DNA of 64,000 bases from Paracoccus sp. (in: a-proteobacteria) (GCF_030538495.1 NZ_JAUNTW010000001.1:87068-151067); one strand, 5' to 3'. Shown: positions 27,224 to 36,297, counted from the first letter of the stretch. The notes: a model not told the origin generated them from the letters alone. Translations and numbers: made by a program.

Positions 27224-28143
27224 CAGATCGCCAGAGCCGGGATGATCTGTTTCTTACGGCTCATGATGCCGGGCAGAACAACGCTGTCGCCGGTTACGGT
27301 GGCGGCAAAGCTGCGTTCCGCGACCTGTTTCACAAAGTCGTTCGGGACCAGCAAGGTCGCCTCTTCGCGCAGGATGTCCACGATGAACAGAAGCACTTCG
27401 TCGGCGCCGTCAGCCGCAGCAACGGCGGGCATGGCGGCGATCAGCGCGGCTTTGCGGTCCAGCAGAACCTGCGGTGCCGTGGTTTCCAGAACCGAAACGC
27501 GCAGCTGTTTGCCGCCCAATTCGTATTCTTTGCTGTCCATACGCAGCAAGGCGTCGTCGCTGAACGCGCTGACATCCGACTTCGCGGCGAACATTTCGGT
27601 CGCGTAATCGGTGATGTTCAGGCCCAGATCGGCGGCCAGCTTTTCCGCGACAGCGCGGTCATGCGGGGTCGTGGTCGGGCTGCGGAATTCCAGCGTGTCC
27701 GACAGAATACAGGTCAGCATCACGCCTTTGATCGCTTCGGGCATCCGCGCCATGTCATCGCCGATCAGGTCATGCATGATCGTGGCGGTGCAGGCCAGCG
27801 GGCGGATGGTGATGTTGATCGGCGTGCGGGTTTTGATGCCGCCAGCCAACAGGTGATGGTCAATGATTTCAATAACTTCGGCGTCATTGATGGACGCCGG
27901 CAATTCCGCCGGGTTGTTGGTGTCCACGATCACGCATTTGTCGCCGGCGGCAACATCGGTGATGAATTCCGGCTTGGCCAGATCCCAGCGGTGCAGCATC
28001 CAGTTGGCTTCGGTGTTCGGTTCGCCTTGCAGCACCGCCTTGGCCGGTTGTTTGCGACATTCGTTCAGATACCACGCCCAGATAATGGGCGAGCCGGTCG
28101 AATCCGTGTCGGGGGAGGTGTGGCCGAAAACCTTGATCGTCAT
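27223..28143 (-). CDS. ppaC: Manganese-dependent (family II) inorganic pyrophosphatase
   Basis: Hydrolyses pyrophosphate from biosynthesis. It belongs to the DHH superfamily rather than the common family I: the metal motif GHTSPDTDS holds His8, Asp12 and Asp14, the DHH motif appears in EIIDHHLLAGG, and the C-terminus carries SRKKQIIPAL for substrate binding. The length of 306 residues is normal, with no CBS or DRTGG regulatory insert. The ATG at 28143 is preferred over the frame-opening ATG 12 bp upstream because it gives the family N-terminus MTIKVFGHTSPDTD. Family II enzymes are mainly known from Firmicutes but recur in Rhodobacterales. Confidence 0.93.
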   Translation of the reverse strand: MTIKVFGHTSPDTDSTGSPIIWAWYLNECRKQPAKAVLQGEPNTEANWMLHRWDLAKPEFITDVAAGDKCVIVDTNNPAELPASINDAEVIEIIDHHLLAGGIKTRTPINITIRPLACTATIMHDLIGDDMARMPEAIKGVMLTCILSDTLEFRSPTTTPHDRAVAEKLAADLGLNITDYATEMFAAKSDVSAFSDDALLRMDSKEYELGGKQLRVSVLETTAPQVLLDRKAALIAAMPAVAAADGADEVLLFIVDILREEATLLVPNDFVKQVAERSFAATVTGDSVVLPGIMSRKKQIIPALAI

Positions 28144-28221
28144 AATACGCCTCATGCGTTGCAGTTGCCGCGCTTATAGGGATCGCTGCCGGTTTTGTCC
28201 ACGCCGCAGCCCGCCTGATGG

Positions 28222-29526
28222 TTAACCGATCAGGCTTTTGCTGTTGCGGGCGTGGCGGTCGGCCAGCTTGCGCGCGACCCGGCCCGCGACCATCGGACGC
28301 GCGGGAATGGCCTGATAATCACGGTCGCGCAGTTCCGGGAACAGGCTGAAAATCTCATCCCGCGCCGCCGGTCCGACCGACTGCAGCGCCTGCGGCCCGG
28401 TGAGCAGGCTTTCGGTCTGCGCACCATTCGACATCACGATTTCATGCCGTTCGAACAGCAGGTGAAAATATTCAACCTGATCCGCGCCATCTTCCACGCT
28501 GATCCCATCCAGCCCGCAGAGTTGTTTTGCGGCGACCAGAACTTCGTTGGTGCCAAACATCCGCTGGGCGATTTTGGACCGCACCAGAATCCGGTGCTGC
28601 GGGCTGACCAGCAAATCGGCAGCCGGAATGTGCGGCCCCAAGGCACCGGCGGAAATGCGGATCGGCGCGAATTGTTTTAATTCACGCAGATTTTGCACCA
28701 GTTTCCGGCCAATCCAGCGGATCGGCTGCAATCCGTGGTCGCGGGTCTGGACCAGATCACCGACGAACAAATCCTGAACCGCCACAGGTCCATCTTCGGT
28801 CAGAATCTCGGTGTCGCGGGCAAAGCAGATCGGGACGAATGACGCATTGCTGATAAAAACACTTTGCTGCCCGGCCGAGCCCGCATAACCCGCAGGGGGT
28901 TCTTGCGAATAAAACACTTCGATCCGCGAAATGCTGCCGCCGCTTGGTCTGGTTATCGAAACGTCAACCCATCCGTTCGGATCGAGCCTGTTGCCGCGCG
29001 TGCCATCGGAATAAAACGACACACCGTCGCGCGTGTCGTGCCCGTCAACGGTTTGATAATCGAAACGCTCAAGATAGGCGGTGCCGTCATCAGCGCGCAA
29101 AACATTTTCGCCCAGTGTCGAACGGATCGACTCATCGCCCAACATGTTGCCGTCATTGTCATAGGCGACAACGCGGACAACCGGGCGATTCACAATGTTC
29201 AGGACCGATCCGCTGAGAATATTCTCGATTCGGAAGTTAAATTCATGAACACTCTGCGCAGCGCCCGAGAACGTATAGGTAACCTTTGCAACGCCGCCCT
29301 TGCCGTCGCTGCCCCCGCCACCGTTCGCCAAGTTGAGAGCATCGCCAAAAGACCCACCAATCCCAGCATAGGGCCTGACGAAGCCAGCGTCATTGTTAAA
29401 GATATTATAATCGGCCGTCTGAACGCGAACGATGTATTCGCCATCATCGCCCGCTTGGAACGAAAAACCGTCCGAGTTCTGAGTCGCCGTGGATTGCGTG
29501 CGATTATGACTAAACGATACGGACAT
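28222..29526 (-). CDS. Hint-domain protein with an unrecognised N-terminal region
   Basis: A 434-residue protein. Residues 1 to about 230 are Gly-, Asn- and Ser-rich and likely beta-stranded, without a recognised domain or signal peptide. From Cys234 a Hint (hedgehog/intein) domain follows: CFARDTEILTEDGPVAVQDL, then GLQPIRWIG and the block LVSPQHRILVRS with a conserved His. Cys234 is the expected nucleophile for self-cleavage. Such Hint_2 proteins are common in Rhodobacteraceae, and many are thought to be secreted without a classical signal, for example by type I systems. The role here is unknown. AGGAAGG precedes the ATG. The upstream 100 bp is unusually AT-rich. Confidence 0.8.
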   Translation of the reverse strand: MSVSFSHNRTQSTATQNSDGFSFQAGDDGEYIVRVQTADYNIFNNDAGFVRPYAGIGGSFGDALNLANGGGGSDGKGGVAKVTYTFSGAAQSVHEFNFRIENILSGSVLNIVNRPVVRVVAYDNDGNMLGDESIRSTLGENVLRADDGTAYLERFDYQTVDGHDTRDGVSFYSDGTRGNRLDPNGWVDVSITRPSGGSISRIEVFYSQEPPAGYAGSAGQQSVFISNASFVPICFARDTEILTEDGPVAVQDLFVGDLVQTRDHGLQPIRWIGRKLVQNLRELKQFAPIRISAGALGPHIPAADLLVSPQHRILVRSKIAQRMFGTNEVLVAAKQLCGLDGISVEDGADQVEYFHLLFERHEIVMSNGAQTESLLTGPQALQSVGPAARDEIFSLFPELRDRDYQAIPARPMVAGRVARKLADRHARNSKSLIG

Positions 29527-29627
29527 GCGGACACCTTCCTACACTCATTAAGCTATTGACACCTTCAAGAGTGATTTAGACCGCCTGTAACCCCGATTCG
29601 ACAACCTATTTAAATAGCCAATTTTAA

Positions 29628-29664
29628 TCAAAAAATCCGCAATGCGGCGCCCCGAAGGGCGCCG
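29628..29664 (-). terminator. Candidate terminator after carD
   Basis: On the minus strand an 8-bp stem CGGCGCCC/GGGCGCCG closes a TTCG tetraloop. A run of six T residues follows only after about 10 bp, so termination may be weak or Rho-assisted. Confidence 0.55.
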
Positions 29665-29666
29665 TT

Positions 29667-30176
29667 TCAGGCCGCGCGGCTGGTCAGAACGTCATCGACG
29701 CATTTTTGCGCCGCGCCTTCGTCCAGCCCCTGAACGGCGGCCACTTCGCGGGTCAGGCGGTCCAAGGCGGCTTCATAAAGCTGGCGTTCGGAATAGGATT
29801 GTTCGCGCTGATCGTCGTTGCGGTGCAGGTCGCGCACCACCTCGGCAATGGCCATCAGGTCGCCGGAATGGATTTTCTGTTCATATTCCTGCGCGCGGCG
29901 CGACCACATGGCGCGCTTCACGCGGGCCTTGCCTTTCAGCGTTTCCAGTGCCTTATCAATCATGGCCTGACTGGACAGGCCGCGCATCCCAATTTCGGAT
30001 GCCCGCGCGGTCGGAACGCGCAGCGTCATTTTATCCTTTTCAAACGAAATCACGAACATTTCCAGCCGCAGTCCCGCGACCTCTTGTTCCTCGATCGACA
30101 CGATCTTGCCCACGCCATGCGCGGGATAGACGACAAAATCATCGGGGCGGAATTCGTTTTTCTTGGTTTTCGACAT
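29667..30176 (-). CDS. carD: CarD-family RNA-polymerase-binding regulator
   Basis: A 169-residue CarD/CdnL-type protein that binds the RNA polymerase beta subunit and stabilises promoter open complexes, notably at rRNA and housekeeping promoters. The N-terminal Tudor-like polymerase-interacting domain carries FRPDDFVVYPAHGVGKI; the C-terminal helical part, with the conserved Trp in KRAMWSRRAQEYEQKI, contacts upstream promoter DNA. CarD is essential for activation of many promoters in Rhodobacter because of the atypical -7 base there. AGAGGAAG precedes the ATG. A leader of roughly 150 nt is likely, with a TATAAA box near 30345. Confidence 0.93.
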   Translation of the reverse strand: MSKTKKNEFRPDDFVVYPAHGVGKIVSIEEQEVAGLRLEMFVISFEKDKMTLRVPTARASEIGMRGLSSQAMIDKALETLKGKARVKRAMWSRRAQEYEQKIHSGDLMAIAEVVRDLHRNDDQREQSYSERQLYEAALDRLTREVAAVQGLDEGAAQKCVDDVLTSRAA

Positions 30177-30467
30177 GTGGCTTCCTCTGGCAGCGCCCCG
30201 GTGGGACGCAAAAAACCCGGCAGCGGCATGGGCCGCGTCGGTCAGATCCTTATGTTGTCATGAACCACGCCCGGCAGAAGGCGCAGCGATAGCAGCGTGA
30301 CCGCAGTTCAATTGCCTGACACTCCGATCAGATGCGACAGCCCTTTATAACATAAAAATGACGCTTGCGAAAGCGGTATGATTCGCCACCCCATGCGGGG
30401 GGCGAATCCGGGAATTGTGTTTTCTGTCAGCGGATTGCGCGATTAACGCAGATTAATCCGCCGCGAA
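30177..30467. other. Intergenic region between carD and fdxA
   Basis: About 290 bp without a credible gene. It holds the probable carD promoter (an AT-rich block around 30340-30360 containing TATAA on the minus strand) and, nearer fdxA, a long hairpin at 30380-30408. Nothing resembling a known RNA family was recognised. Confidence 0.5.
30380..30408. terminator. Long hairpin downstream of fdxA
   Basis: GATTCGCC and GGCGAATC pair, continued by CCCC/GGGG around an ATGC loop, giving a 12-bp stem with one bulged A. It lacks a clear T-run on either side but lies 60 bp after the fdxA stop and is the best candidate end of that operon. Confidence 0.4.
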
Positions 30468-30806
30468 TCAGTCGCCCTGCCCCGGCGCCTCGGAAAAGTA
30501 TTTATCCAGTTTCCCGGCCACGCCATCCATTTCGGCGGCGCTGTCCATCGGGTCTTTCTTGCGGGTGATGACCGGCCACAATTCGGAATATTTGCGGTTG
30601 AATTCAACCCACTTATCCATATCCGGTTCGGTGTCCGGGCGGATAGCATCGGCGGGACATTCGGGTTCACACACGCCGCAGTCGATGCATTCATCGGGAT
30701 GGATGACCAGCGTATTTTCGCCTTCGTAGAAACAATCAACGGGGCAAACTTCGACGCAATCCGTGTATTTACACATGATGCAATTGTCGGTCACAACATA
30801 GGTCAT
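30468..30806 (-). CDS. fdxA: 7Fe ferredoxin FdxA
   Basis: A 112-residue soluble electron carrier. The cysteine pattern is complete: Cys9, Cys17 and Cys50 fit the [3Fe-4S] cluster and Cys21, Cys40, Cys43 and Cys46 the [4Fe-4S] cluster, with the [11 protein letters not shown] and [12 protein letters not shown] motifs. The C-terminal extension is usual for this Azotobacter FdI-like family. The ATG at 30806 (MTYVVTDNC) is chosen over an upstream in-frame start. It follows the S4 protein gene on the same strand. Confidence 0.95.
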   Translation of the reverse strand: MTYVVTDNCIMCKYTDCVEVCPVDCFYEGENTLVIHPDECIDCGVCEPECPADAIRPDTEPDMDKWVEFNRKYSELWPVITRKKDPMDSAAEMDGVAGKLDKYFSEAPGQGD

Positions 30807-30832
30807 CGGCGCATTCCTTGGGTTTCCGGGCT

Positions 30833-31135
30833 TCACCTAATCCCTTGGGCGGGATCAATCAAGCCATCGGTCAGATCTTGGTATAATTGCTGCGCCTCGG
30901 ATGCGGGGCCACGACGGGCGCCCAAGCCCAGAACGCGCAGCGCCCGCACATTCCCATGCGCGGACACGGTGATTTCGTCGCCAATGCGCAGCGATTTGCC
31001 GGGTTTGCGGCAGGGTTGGCCGTTCACACGCACGCCCCCGCCTTCGATCCGGGCCATGGCCAAAGCGCGGGTTTTGAACACCCGCGCAAAGACCAGCCAT
31101 TTATCCAATCGCAGCGCGTCCGGCGCGTCGGTCAC
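30833..31135 (-). CDS. S4-domain RNA-binding protein (Hsp15/HslR-like)
   Basis: A 100-residue protein consisting of an S4 RNA-binding domain ([19 protein letters not shown], then [20 protein letters not shown]). In E. coli the related Hsp15 rescues stalled 50S subunits carrying nascent chains. It overlaps the end of the large helicase gene by 4 bp, so it is probably translated with it, suggesting shared work on RNA or ribosomes. Confidence 0.87.
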   Translation of the reverse strand: MTDAPDALRLDKWLVFARVFKTRALAMARIEGGGVRVNGQPCRKPGKSLRIGDEITVSAHGNVRALRVLGLGARRGPASEAQQLYQDLTDGLIDPAQGIR

Positions 31136-34017
31136 TGACGATCCTTGAGCTGCGCCAGAATGGCGAAGGGGCTGTCAGGATCAGCCTTTTTTTCGGGCCG
31201 AGCGGTAAAGGTCTTGGCGCCCTGCCCGCCTTTATGGTCGGGTTTGCCGCCCTTTTTTGGGCCTTTGCCGCGCGGTTTACCACCGTCGCCGCGTTCGCCC
31301 TGCGGTTTGCTGTCGCGCTGACCATCCCGGCCACCGTCGCGGCGCGGGCCACGGCGTTCCCCCTGCGGACGGTCGCCGCGTTCGGCGCGGTCGCCCTGCG
31401 GGCGGCGGTTGCCGCGCGGTTTCGGTGCCCATTTGAAGGTGTAAAACACCTCAACCTCGGGCGCGGCCTCGGCCTCATCCGCCACAGATTCGTCGCTGTC
31501 GCCGGACTCGGCCGCGCGTTTTTCGGCTTGTTCAGCTTCCCATTTGGCACGGGTTTCAGCGGCCAGAACCGATTCTTCTTCGGTCATCGGCGCGTCATGG
31601 CCCACACCTTCGGGGGCGGGTTGCACGACCGGCGTTTCCGCGCTGCGCGCCTTGGGGCGTTCGCCCTTTTCGGCGGCATAGCCCAAACCTTCCATCAGGC
31701 CCGCAAATTGTTCCAGCGTCATGCCGGTGATCGACAGCATGTCGGGATTGGCCTCAAAACCGCCGCGCGTGTCCTGCGCGCGCAGCAGGTCGGCCAGACG
31801 TTCCAGCATGTCGATGCGAATCGCGCGGTCGCCTGCGGGGCGATAACCCGACAGGATATAGACCTGATCCGGGACGACCGGCACATGCGGGATCGTGACC
31901 AGACCGGGGGGCGGGCTTTCGGGGAATTCGTCCAGACCTTCGGCCAGCGACCACAGCACCAGACGCAACCGCGTGGGCGCGGGTTTCAGAAGCGCGGGCA
32001 TGAAAATCGTGAACTGACCAAAGCGAACGCCATGCTTGCGCAGCATCCCGCGCGCGTCCTGGTCCAGTTCTTTGACCTCGGCGGCGACGGCTTCGCGCGG
32101 GATCACGCCCAGCGATTCGACCAGACGGAACGCAAAGCCGCGCGCAAGCCCGGTCAGCGTTTCATCCCGCTGCATCGTCAACAGCGGTTCAAACTGCGCC
32201 GCAATCTTGCGGTCGATGAAATGTTGCAGGCGGCGCTTGACCTTATCCGCGATGTCGGTGCCAGCCTCTTCGTCCACAAACACCTGAATCTGCGGGGTCA
32301 GCGGATCGGCGCCCTTCACCAGTTTGCCAACCGCCTGATCGCCCCACATCAGGCCACCTTGTTCGGTGAAATCCAGTTCGGTATCCGGCGCGTTATAAAA
32401 ACGGTCGGCGCGCAGGTGAAATTCCGGGCGCAGAGCGTCATAGCTGGCGCGGTTCAGCATTTTCGCCTCGTCCGCCGTTGCGGTTTGGTCGGGGCGGAAC
32501 CGGAATCCTTCCAGACGGCCGGCAAATTCGCCCTCAACCGTCACTTCGCCCTTATCGTTCACTTCGGCCACGAGGCTCTCCTTTTGGTTGAGCCGGCGCA
32601 GCAAAACAGACGTGCGCCGGTCCACAAATCGTTGAGTCAGCGCCGCATGCAGCGCATCTGACAGGCGATCTTCTACAGCGCGCGTTTCGCCGCGCCAATG
32701 CTTTTCGTCATGAACCCAGCCGGTTCTTTGCGCGACATAGGTCCATGTGCGGATATACGCCAAACGTTTGCTAATCGCGTCGATGTCGCCATGGGTCCGG
32801 TCGATGCGTTTGATCGCCCGGTCCAGCCAATCCGACGGAATCGTGCCTTCCTGCAAAAACCCGTAAATCCGGGCCAGCAACCCGGCATGTTCGGTATGCG
32901 AAATGCCGCGGAAATCCGGCACGCGGCACACATCCCATAACAGCCGCACATCTTTGCCGCCCTGAACACGGTCTTGAATCTCGGGCATCTGGTGCAGCAA
33001 TTTCAGCGCAGTGATGTCATCGGCTTCACGCCCCCGGCCCAGCAATTCACGCCCCGAACCCGCTTCGAGGCTGGCAATCAGCCGGTCAATCGTGCCAAAT
33101 TCCAGCCGGGAATTGCGCCAGGTCAGCCGCTGAATCGGGGCAAAGCGGTGATTCTCTAACGCGTCGATCAGCCCGTCATCCAATGGCCGCACATCGCCGG
33201 TAATCCCGAATGTGCCGGGTTCCGTGTGCCGCCCGGCCCGTCCGGCGATCTGGCCCAGTTCATGCGGGAACAATTCGCGCACCCGGCGCCCGTCGAATTT
33301 ATGGGTGGCGCTGAAGGCGACATGCCGGATGTCCAGATTCAGCCCCATGCCGATGGCGTCGGTGGCGACCAGATAATCGACCTCGCCCGCCTGATACATC
33401 GCGACCTGCGCGTTCCGCGTGCGCGGGGACAGCGCCCCCATCACGACCGCGCAGCCGCCCTTTTGCCGCCGGATCAGTTCAGCCGTGGCATAGACCTGAT
33501 CCACACTAAAAGCGACAATTGCCGATCGCGCGGGCATCCGCGACAGCTTTTTCGACCCGGCATAGGTCAGGGTGCTGAACCGGTCGCGCCGCGTAAACTG
33601 CGCATCCGGGACCAGAGCCGCAATCGCCGGGCGCATGGTGTCGCTGCCCAGAAACAGCGTTTCCAGATGCCCCCGCATATGCAGCAAACGGTCGGTGAAA
33701 ACATGCCCGCGTTCCGGGTCCGCACACAGTTGTATTTCGTCAATCGCCACGAAATCGGCGGCAATATCGGGCATCGCCTCGGTCGTGGCGACCCAGTATT
33801 GCACGCGATCCGGCACGATCCGTTCTTCGCCGGTGACAAGCGCCACCACCGACGGCCCGCGCGCCTTGACGATGCGGTCATACACCTCGCGTGCCAGCAG
33901 ACGCAGCGGCAGGCCGATCACCCCGGTGCGGTGATTCAGCATCCGTTCAATCGCGTAATGCGTTTTGCCGGTGTTCGTGGGGCCAAGAACAGCGGTGATC
34001 CGCCCGTGAGTCATCAT
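31132..34017 (-). CDS. SUV3-type DEAD/DEAH RNA helicase with RG-rich tail
   Basis: A 961-residue superfamily 2 helicase resembling mitochondrial SUV3 and the alphaproteobacterial MgpS-type proteins. Walker A is GPTNTGKT (residues 12-19) and the Walker B box is DEIQ (93-96); the helicase C-terminal domain carries GRAGRHTEPG. The last ~170 residues are low-complexity: acidic first, then Arg-Gly-, Lys- and Gln-rich repeats such as RGDRPQGERRGPRRDGGRDG, typical of RNA-binding tails. The start overlaps the stop of the TPR gene and the end overlaps the S4 gene. A role in RNA turnover or ribosome handling is inferred. Confidence 0.88.
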   Translation of the reverse strand: MMTHGRITAVLGPTNTGKTHYAIERMLNHRTGVIGLPLRLLAREVYDRIVKARGPSVVALVTGEERIVPDRVQYWVATTEAMPDIAADFVAIDEIQLCADPERGHVFTDRLLHMRGHLETLFLGSDTMRPAIAALVPDAQFTRRDRFSTLTYAGSKKLSRMPARSAIVAFSVDQVYATAELIRRQKGGCAVVMGALSPRTRNAQVAMYQAGEVDYLVATDAIGMGLNLDIRHVAFSATHKFDGRRVRELFPHELGQIAGRAGRHTEPGTFGITGDVRPLDDGLIDALENHRFAPIQRLTWRNSRLEFGTIDRLIASLEAGSGRELLGRGREADDITALKLLHQMPEIQDRVQGGKDVRLLWDVCRVPDFRGISHTEHAGLLARIYGFLQEGTIPSDWLDRAIKRIDRTHGDIDAISKRLAYIRTWTYVAQRTGWVHDEKHWRGETRAVEDRLSDALHAALTQRFVDRRTSVLLRRLNQKESLVAEVNDKGEVTVEGEFAGRLEGFRFRPDQTATADEAKMLNRASYDALRPEFHLRADRFYNAPDTELDFTEQGGLMWGDQAVGKLVKGADPLTPQIQVFVDEEAGTDIADKVKRRLQHFIDRKIAAQFEPLLTMQRDETLTGLARGFAFRLVESLGVIPREAVAAEVKELDQDARGMLRKHGVRFGQFTIFMPALLKPAPTRLRLVLWSLAEGLDEFPESPPPGLVTIPHVPVVPDQVYILSGYRPAGDRAIRIDMLERLADLLRAQDTRGGFEANPDMLSITGMTLEQFAGLMEGLGYAAEKGERPKARSAETPVVQPAPEGVGHDAPMTEEESVLAAETRAKWEAEQAEKRAAESGDSDESVADEAEAAPEVEVFYTFKWAPKPRGNRRPQGDRAERGDRPQGERRGPRRDGGRDGQRDSKPQGERGDGGKPRGKGPKKGGKPDHKGGQGAKTFTARPEKKADPDSPFAILAQLKDRQ

Positions 34018-34595
34018 CAGATCCCGATCCCCTGACCGCGACGTTCCAGACGCGCCACGGCGTCGATCGCCTCTTGCTGGTGGGGGTGAATTTTCAGGCT
34101 TTCGCGATAGGCGGTCAGCGCGCGGTCATCGTCGTTCATTTCCTCTAACATGGCACCCAATTGGGTCAGCGCGGCGAAATGGCGCGGCTGCAAATCCAAA
34201 GCCCGCGCCAGATCCGCCGCCGCCGGCCCATAATACCCCGCCGCGGCATAGGCCGCCGCCCGCGCCTGCCAGCCCGCCGCGAAATCGGGCGCATGATCGG
34301 TCAGCGCGGTTAAATGACCGATGGCGGTTGGAATATCGCCATCGTCCAAAGCCTGTTCCCCACGCCGCAGCAACAGATCCATGGACGCCGACCCCGACCG
34401 CGACCATTCCCGCAACAGATCCGATTCTGCGATGCGCCACCCCTCACCCGGCTGGCTGAGACGGTCATACGCGTCTTCGGCGTCAAAGTCTTGGGCAAAA
34501 AGCGGCGCATTTGAGACAAAAAAGATGCAAATCGTCATCAAGAAATGACGGCTTGCCGTAAGGATATTATAGAAATCGTAATTATTCCGGCCCAT
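34017..34595 (-). CDS. Exported TPR-repeat protein
   Basis: A protein of about 192 residues with an N-terminal hydrophobic segment ending in NAPLFAQ, which looks like a signal peptide cleaved before Gln, followed by about three tetratricopeptide repeats (for example the one ending LARALDLQPRH and the one ending YRESLKIHPHQ). A scaffold role in the periplasm is likely. The start is uncertain: ATG at 34595 gives a positively charged n-region; ATG at 34538 is the alternative; neither has a good ribosome-binding site. Longer starts overlap the divergent SCP2 gene and are rejected. Confidence 0.75.
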   Translation of the reverse strand: MGRNNYDFYNILTASRHFLMTICIFFVSNAPLFAQDFDAEDAYDRLSQPGEGWRIAESDLLREWSRSGSASMDLLLRRGEQALDDGDIPTAIGHLTALTDHAPDFAAGWQARAAAYAAAGYYGPAAADLARALDLQPRHFAALTQLGAMLEEMNDDDRALTAYRESLKIHPHQQEAIDAVARLERRGQGIGI

Positions 34596-34656
34596 AAGGT
34601 TCGGTGTAACCACCGCGCCGGTCGGGCGCCAGCCTTGTTGCGATGAAAGGAAGAAC

Positions 34657-34941
34657 ATGAGCGAAGTTGTGAATGGTGCTGTGCAGGTGCTGAACGAAAA
34701 ACTGGGCAGCTTTGGCGCCAGTGCGAAATTTGTCATCACCGGCGAAGGCAGTGTCGTGATTGACGAAAACGGCGCCCGCGCCGGCGACGACGAAACCGAT
34801 GTGACCCTGACCGCCAGCGTCGAAACCTTTGAAGGGATCATCAACGGCACCGTAAACCCCACCGCTGCCTTTATGATGGGGAAACTGAAAATCGACGGAT
34901 CGCTGCCCGTTGCGATGCAGCTGGGCGCGGCGCTGTCCTGA
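34657..34941 (+). CDS. SCP2 sterol-binding-like domain protein
   Basis: A 94-residue single SCP2 domain, a small lipid-binding fold. The family pattern VTLTASVETFEGIINGTVNPTAAFMMGKLKIDGSL is present; I give it here as VTLTASVETFEGIINGT followed by AFMMGKLKIDG. GAAAGGA precedes the ATG. In proteobacteria such proteins bind acyl chains or ubiquinone precursors; the ligand here is unknown. It is followed closely by an alpha/beta hydrolase gene on the same strand. Confidence 0.88.
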   Translation: MSEVVNGAVQVLNEKLGSFGASAKFVITGEGSVVIDENGARAGDDETDVTLTASVETFEGIINGTVNPTAAFMMGKLKIDGSLPVAMQLGAALS

Positions 34942-34960
34942 TCTGCGCCTGATCTCTGGC

Positions 34961-35899
34961 ATGGAACCCGCCCCGTTTCATCAATTGCCCGGCGATAGCT
35001 GCGCCCCGGCGCGTGCCTTTTGGGTGCGCGCCGATGATGGGGTGCGGTTGCGGCTGGCCTTATGGGCGGCGGATGATCCGCGCGGAACGGTCCTGCTGTT
35101 TCCGGGGCGGACGGAATATGTCGAAAAATACGCCGCTGTTGCGCGTGATCTGAATGCGGCGGGCTGGTCGGTGCTGGCCATCGACTGGCGCGGTCAGGGC
35201 ATGTCGGACCGTCTGCAACCCGACCCCCGCCCCGGCCATATCGGTGAATTCAGCGATTATCAGCGCGACATCGTGGAAATGGTGGTCGCCGCCAATGACC
35301 TGAATCTGCCGCGTCCGTGGAACCTCTTGGCCCATTCGATGGGCGGCTGTATCGGTCTGGCCGCGCTGCATGGCGGGCTGGACGTGGCGCGCGCGGCCTT
35401 TTCCGCGCCGATGTGGGGCATCAATCTGCGGCCACTGCAACAGGGGCTGGCCTTGGGCATCGCCTATCTGGCCGGACGCATGGGCCGCGGCGGACGCAGC
35501 GCGCCGGGCAGCAGCCGGTCGCCGCGCACCTATCTGCTGGACGAAGCCTTTTCGACCAATCTGCTGACCAGCGATGTGGACATATGGGCGCGCCTGCTGC
35601 GCGAGGCGGCGACATGGCCCGACCTGACCATCGGCGGCGCCAGCTTTGACTGGGTGGCCAAGGCGCTGAACGAATGCACCCGCCTGTCGCAGATGCCCGC
35701 GCCGCCCATTCCGGCGCTGATTTCGCTGGGCGGGGATGAAAAAATCGTGTCACCGCAGGCGATCCGCGACCGCGCCGCGGCATGGCCCGATGCGCGCCTG
35801 CTGAACATCCCCGGCGCGCGGCATGAAATCCTGATGGAACGCCCGCCCCTGCGCGCGGCCTTTATGGATGCGATGCTGAGCCATTTTGCCGCGTCCTGA
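34961..35899 (+). CDS. Alpha/beta hydrolase, lysophospholipase-like
   Basis: A 312-residue serine hydrolase of the PldB/monoacylglycerol lipase type. The nucleophile is Ser126 in AHSMGG, the acid is probably the Asp of LGGDEKIVS, and the His lies in GARHEIL near residue 286. The oxyanion-type segment LLFPGRTEYVEKY precedes. No signal peptide is seen. The ATG at 34961 lies 19 bp after the SCP2 stop, so a lipid-related pair is possible. Confidence 0.87.
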   Translation: MEPAPFHQLPGDSCAPARAFWVRADDGVRLRLALWAADDPRGTVLLFPGRTEYVEKYAAVARDLNAAGWSVLAIDWRGQGMSDRLQPDPRPGHIGEFSDYQRDIVEMVVAANDLNLPRPWNLLAHSMGGCIGLAALHGGLDVARAAFSAPMWGINLRPLQQGLALGIAYLAGRMGRGGRSAPGSSRSPRTYLLDEAFSTNLLTSDVDIWARLLREAATWPDLTIGGASFDWVAKALNECTRLSQMPAPPIPALISLGGDEKIVSPQAIRDRAAAWPDARLLNIPGARHEILMERPPLRAAFMDAMLSHFAAS

Positions 35900-36297
35900 T
35901 TCACGGCACCCTGATTATCTTCTGTGCAAAAATATCCCGGGGTGAGGCCCCTTCAGGGGCCGAGGGGCTGGCCCCTCAGAACCCAACCACAGGCGTGACA
36001 GAATGATGAAAACCGCCGTCCGCAACACAGCTATCAAACACCCAACCGTTTTAGACCACCCTTTGCACCGCCGGAACCAATCAGGCGCAGCTATGCCGCA
36101 GCCCGCTGATTACGATAACAAAATCAGTTTAGCCCCGCCGCCATCTTTCCCGCATCAACCAACCTCGACAATCTGCATGGCCCGTCGATTTTTGCGCGTT
36201 TGACGACGGCGCTGCAACGGCGCGCATATTTCATGGCCTCAGTGACGACACATGATCCCATTCGCGACGCGGGGCCGCGTCACAGCCCCGCGCCCCC
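35900..36297. other. Gene-free region between the hydrolase gene and glmS
   Basis: About 400 bp without a credible gene. It starts with two GC-rich hairpins (35944-35977), then becomes less GC-rich than the surroundings. A short frame at 36003-36203 has no ribosome-binding site or family features. Near 36260-36295 a GCGGGGC/GCCCCGC hairpin may end the glmS transcript. A decayed gene cannot be excluded. Confidence 0.45.
35944..35977 (+). terminator. Twin GC-rich hairpins after the hydrolase gene
   Basis: GGCCCC-TTCA-GGGGCC is followed directly by GAGGGG-CTGG-CCCCTC. It resembles extragenic hairpin elements found after genes in Rhodobacteraceae. No T-run follows, so its role as a terminator is inferred from position. 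Only one copy is seen in this window. Confidence 0.45.

Noticed and set aside
36003-36203. 66-codon frame in the gene-free region before glmS
   Set aside because: No ribosome-binding site and no recognisable features.
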